A DNA stretch of 64,000 nucleotides from positions 3,279,001 through 3,343,000 of the forward strand of contig CM028919.1 of the NCBI GenBank assembly GCA_016801845.1, written 5' to 3'. This document shows, one piece after another, positions 60,041 through 64,000 of the stretch. The notes under the pieces were generated by a model that did not search any database, was not told where the DNA came from, and was given only the letters and a program-made list of their open reading frames with translations. This stretch comes from Polydactylus sextarius (Eukaryota; Chordata; Actinopteri; Polynemidae). Each line of letters opens with the position of its first letter. Position 1 is the first letter of the stretch. The translations under genes were made by a program, and so were the position numbers.

Positions 60041-63000
60041 ACCAGTAGCTTTACCATTGCCATAACATCAGCACTGCTAACTATGCCTCAACCACAGATA
60101 GCTGAGGTTGGCGCCAGTAGTCCCACCACCCTCAGCAGTATAGATATTGGATGAAAATGTACTATATTTTTTGATGCTTTTGCAACCCATGATTCTTTGT
60201 AAACTTGAGCAGAATTTTGCTAAATCTAAAAGCAGTGAAAGGCTTCTTTCTTGTGTGTGAACAACAGTCTACAGCATCCAATTTCTGGAGCTTCCAAAAA
60301 ATAACAACCAAGCCTGATTTCTCCAATGATGGGCCAAGTGAGAAGTCTAAACATTGGCAGAATCCAATCACAGCAATTCCTTTCCTCCACTTTCCTCAAA
60401 TTTTTTCTTCACTTGATAGTTTTTGTGTGGCCTCTATTATCACCACACATTCATAGGAGCGATAGGCAGGTGACTGAAATATGAATCTGTAAATGAAACT
60501 CTCTAACATGTGACTCCTAATGGTGGCAAATATCACGTATTGATTTCCCTTATTAAATGATACCAATAACATAGGAGAACGTCTAACGAGAAACGAGAGT
60601 GTGAAACAGATAATATCAGGTTGCACCTTATTCAGGCTTTCAGAATAACTCAAAACACATAGATTCAGGAAGCTTTATTCTTTCCTCATAGTCTAATCTG
60701 CATGCTACACAGGGCCTCTGTTGAAAGCAAATAAGGACTTTTTTCCTGGGGATCAAGTGGTCAGTGATCAGTAAATAAATCAACTGTCATGAGAAGACGG
60801 ATGTCTCTCTGTCTCCCCGGGGTGGCATATGGACTGATTGGCTGATTTTGGCACTAACTGTCATGTGGTCAGTTAATTCATCATTTAGTGTCAATGACAC
60901 TGAGTACATTGCATCAGTAATTGCTCATATGGCTGAAAGAGCATGTGCGAGAGATTTATCATCATAAGATAATAAAACTGATAGATTGAGTTCAGTCTTT
61001 TGTAGAGAAAATTGAATGGACGTGTGCCTTAACCTGAAATAGAGGATTGTGTTAAAGTGTAGGTGCAGAACTTGCTGACAATGATATGTTATTACACATG
61101 GATTATCCAATTACAGTGTGGCATTCAAGAAACTGGTCAGTGCAGGGGGTGAGTGCTTCAGAGCCAATACGACAGGTTACAATGTGATTCAGCTGTAATT
61201 AGGATTCTCTATATTTTTGCTCCTTTTTCCAATTTCATTTCTTTTCGTTTTATGAGAACTGGATGAAATGCCATGAAGTCTGGTCCAAGTCAAATTCATA
61301 TGCAAACATCTCTTTTTGTGATTATTGCTAAAAAAAAAAAAAAAAAAACTTGCACCTCTACATACTATATAATGGGATGGGGACAAATACAATAACTTGC
61401 TAATCTTTAGCATGTTAGAAATATGGCTGTGGTTATTATCAGCATTTTGATATTAGCATTTAGTACAAAACTCTCATCTATAATAACCTGGCAAATGTGA
61501 TTATGTTAGTATTTTGTGAGTTACATAACTGTGTATATGTTAACACTGCACTAATGTTCGGGAACTGGAAATAACCCAGAATGCCCCTGTATACCATTCT
61601 CGGTAAACATTAGCCCTTTAGCAATTTGATAAAACAGAGTGAATTGTCATGATTGCCAGATGTGTTTGATAGACTGATTGGTTGAGCAGCTGTATCGGTG
61701 GAGCATCAGTGCCATTGCTGCACTACACTGAGGTATTTGCATGTTACTACATCTTGGAGGGAAATATTCTAAATCACCTCCTTATATTTATTTCCCAGCT
61801 GTAGCTATTAGTCAATTTTCTCATAACTATTTTAAATATGAGCAGCCAATCACCTTGTAACATAAGAATTATCATATATATAACCACCAAGTAGTTTGCA
61901 GTGTTAAAACAGAACAGAGAATGCTGCTTTCATAAATACCACTCTCGAATACCACATCACATACGATAATAAGTAAGAATTTAACATCAGACACTTCATC
62001 TCAAGCGCTTCACTTTTGATTCTTTAATATTTTGATACTGTCTATAGTTACTTCATTTATGGAGAAGATCTTAATACTTAATACTCCACAGCTAATTATT
62101 TACTGAAGGGAGTAAGACACATCTCAATGTATCTCATTTCATCATCAGTCTTTTGTTGTTATTTGATGATAGTTGAAACAGTTCAAACTCACTGATTAAA
62201 TGTGTAGCACGACTGCCAATTTTCCCTGAACCTTAATATTAATAGTCTGAATATTGCATCTCTACAAAGTAATAACAATTTCTTTAGACATAAAAGTTCA
62301 TTTGCATTTGAAAAGGTGTTTTCATTTTGATTTAAGATTTCATTTAAGATCAAATAATGAAACAAAGGAAATGTCTTTGGTCGCGACATAACTAGAGGGC
62401 AGAGGGTCATACTGTGAAATGACAGCACAGACTAACACAGTCATTAGAAGCTTTATTTCACGAGTCCGATCTCACATGATTACAAATAGATAACAATTAC
62501 ATCATCTTCCCATCATTCACGGCCTTGTGATCCTGATATGGTGTGAACAGCGATAATCAATTCCAGCTAATTTTACACACGTCGTGAAAGCTCATCAGAC
62601 TGTGTGGGAATAAAAACATTAGCTATGGTGACCATAAAGTTAGTTTTGTAATTTTATTTTTTACTATAACTGTGTTTATTCAATTACATGTACCCCAGAG
62701 GCCACTGTGTCAGCAGGTCACAGACACTGATTCCCTGACAGCCAATCGACAGAGTGCTGCAGGAAGAGAGATCAATAGAAATGGGGCGACAAACTGAACT
62801 CCATCCACCTCACCTCTGATTGATTGCAATGCAGGAGCAGGTCAGGGCCATGCACCTTCACAGTGACGTGAAACCATAGAGGACGAAAACTGTCAAGGAG
62901 AATCCCTGTCCAGTTGCTACTGATAAGCTGTGGTGACATAAAACTTGTTTGACATTCTGCCGCAGTGACTGACAAAACCTAGAACAAAATGTAGTTTTTA

Positions 63001-64000
63001 TTCACTAGTCTGATTCATAATTGTAATTTGGAAACAATTTGGGATTTAGCATCATAAAATCAACCAGGGTTTTAATCACCAATCTTTTGATTAGTTGATG
63101 TCCTACACTAAGTCATGAGCCAAAACCAAAGCCCTGACGAGGTCAGGGCTTCACAGAGACCAGTGTGAAAGTTTGCTGTGCTAAGCATCAAGACGTGCAG
63201 CTCTACCGGGAAAAGAAGAAACAGTTTCCCTCCTATCAAACTGAGCCTCACGTAGTACAGTGCAGTCCACCTCCACTGTTATATTATTTCATTATTTGTT
63301 GCACATCCGTCATTTAATACATGTACTTGTCACTTTCAAATATTTCATCTAACTGGGCTTTACATCAAGACCGTGCATTCCTTTCCACCTCCTCTGTCAG
63401 ATTGTGTAATTGTTGGTTGCAGGTGTCACCTCTAATATTTGCACTTGTCACTTTCATATACTTCACGCACTTCATTTATGTCTTCCACAGCACGCACACA
63501 CACACATAACAGGCCACAGAGGCCATTTTACTGTTGGTTTTATTTTTTCTATGATATTTTTTGACCATAAGGGAAAAAAGGCAAAAAAAAATATCAGCAA
63601 AGTTGTTTATTCTGAAGAAAAGCTGCCATAACAATCAAGTTCTCATCTGACATGAAGTGCACACAGAGGCCAGGCTGAAAGAACAAGTAACGCTTTAAAG
63701 TGTGTATGAAAGCTTCCCTATGCGCTGTCGGACTTCTCCTTCTTTATCCCACTCAACTCACTGAAAACCATAATCACTGCCATCTCCACTGCCCACATAC
63801 CAATACTGCATCCATCTATCTCATTACCCCTTCTTTTTTATGTTCTTGCCTTTATTGCTATGGCTTTGTCATGTTTACTGATGATTACACAGAGTATAAA
63901 ACAAAACTGACTGGGCCTTGTTTGCTGTCAAGGTTTCTCTTGTATCTTGTTCGCTTGTCCTTTGACATTTTTCCTCCGAATGTGTTCCGGTGTATTTTGA
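60041..64000. other. Noncoding stretch, no gene seen
   Basis: Holds an A19 run at 61330-61348 and a short CA run at 63491-63506. The stretch 62440-62640 looks like unique sequence of mixed composition. Short frames at the end (63321-63631) match nothing known. No transposon recognised on either strand. Confidence 0.5.

Overview
The window looks like nuclear DNA from a bony fish, probably a teleost. It is AT-rich and CpG-poor, with long homopolymer and dinucleotide runs. The repeats I can recognise are ones I know from fish genomes: L2/Rex-type LINE reverse-transcriptase pieces, an RTE (Rex3-like) LINE 3' end with a GGAT tail, a Tc1/mariner remnant, the interspersed repeat with a GTTTGCATGTTCTCCC core, and the repeat that reads TTTACTTAAGTAA. 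The species assignment is inference from repeat content only; no host gene is present to confirm it.

I found no supported protein-coding host gene, no exon I can name, no tRNA or rRNA, and no CRISPR array. The longest open frames (about 110 to 155 codons) match nothing I know, and several run through microsatellites, so I treat them as chance. The window is best read as intergenic DNA or the inside of a very large intron.

Layout. 1-300: LINE fragment cut by the window edge. 3.17-3.59 kb: RTE LINE 3' end. 6.7-7.4 kb: a fish repeat fragment followed by a long imperfect inverted repeat (arms of about 84 and 82 bp). 9-28.8 kb: mostly featureless, with one repeat fragment, GCTAG-rich clusters, two short perfect hairpins, a 17-bp minisatellite and an (AAAC)n run. 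28.9-30.8 kb: the richest segment, with two tandem copies of a repeat carrying nuclear-receptor-like half sites, then a 1.39-kb element with hairpin-type ends and an internal array of hairpins separated by GGAA-rich linkers. 33.8-39.7 kb: fragments of three repeat families, a compound microsatellite, and a repeat copy carrying a perfect palindromic estrogen-response-element consensus. 42.86-42.94 kb: an 8-bp tandem repeat next to a perfect 15-bp hairpin. 47-55.7 kb: dense transposon graveyard (LINEs on both strands, a Tc1/mariner deletion derivative, a 1.2-kb hAT-like or other terminal-inverted-repeat element with smaller elements nested in it). 57.5-60 kb: two more copies of the GTTTGCATG repeat. 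60-64 kb: nothing recognised.

There is no gene set acting together here. The most unusual structures are the 29.44-30.83 kb element with its hairpin array, the 7.17-7.40 kb inverted repeat, and the hairpin at 42.91 kb. None is shown to be functional; each is offered as a candidate with a decisive check.
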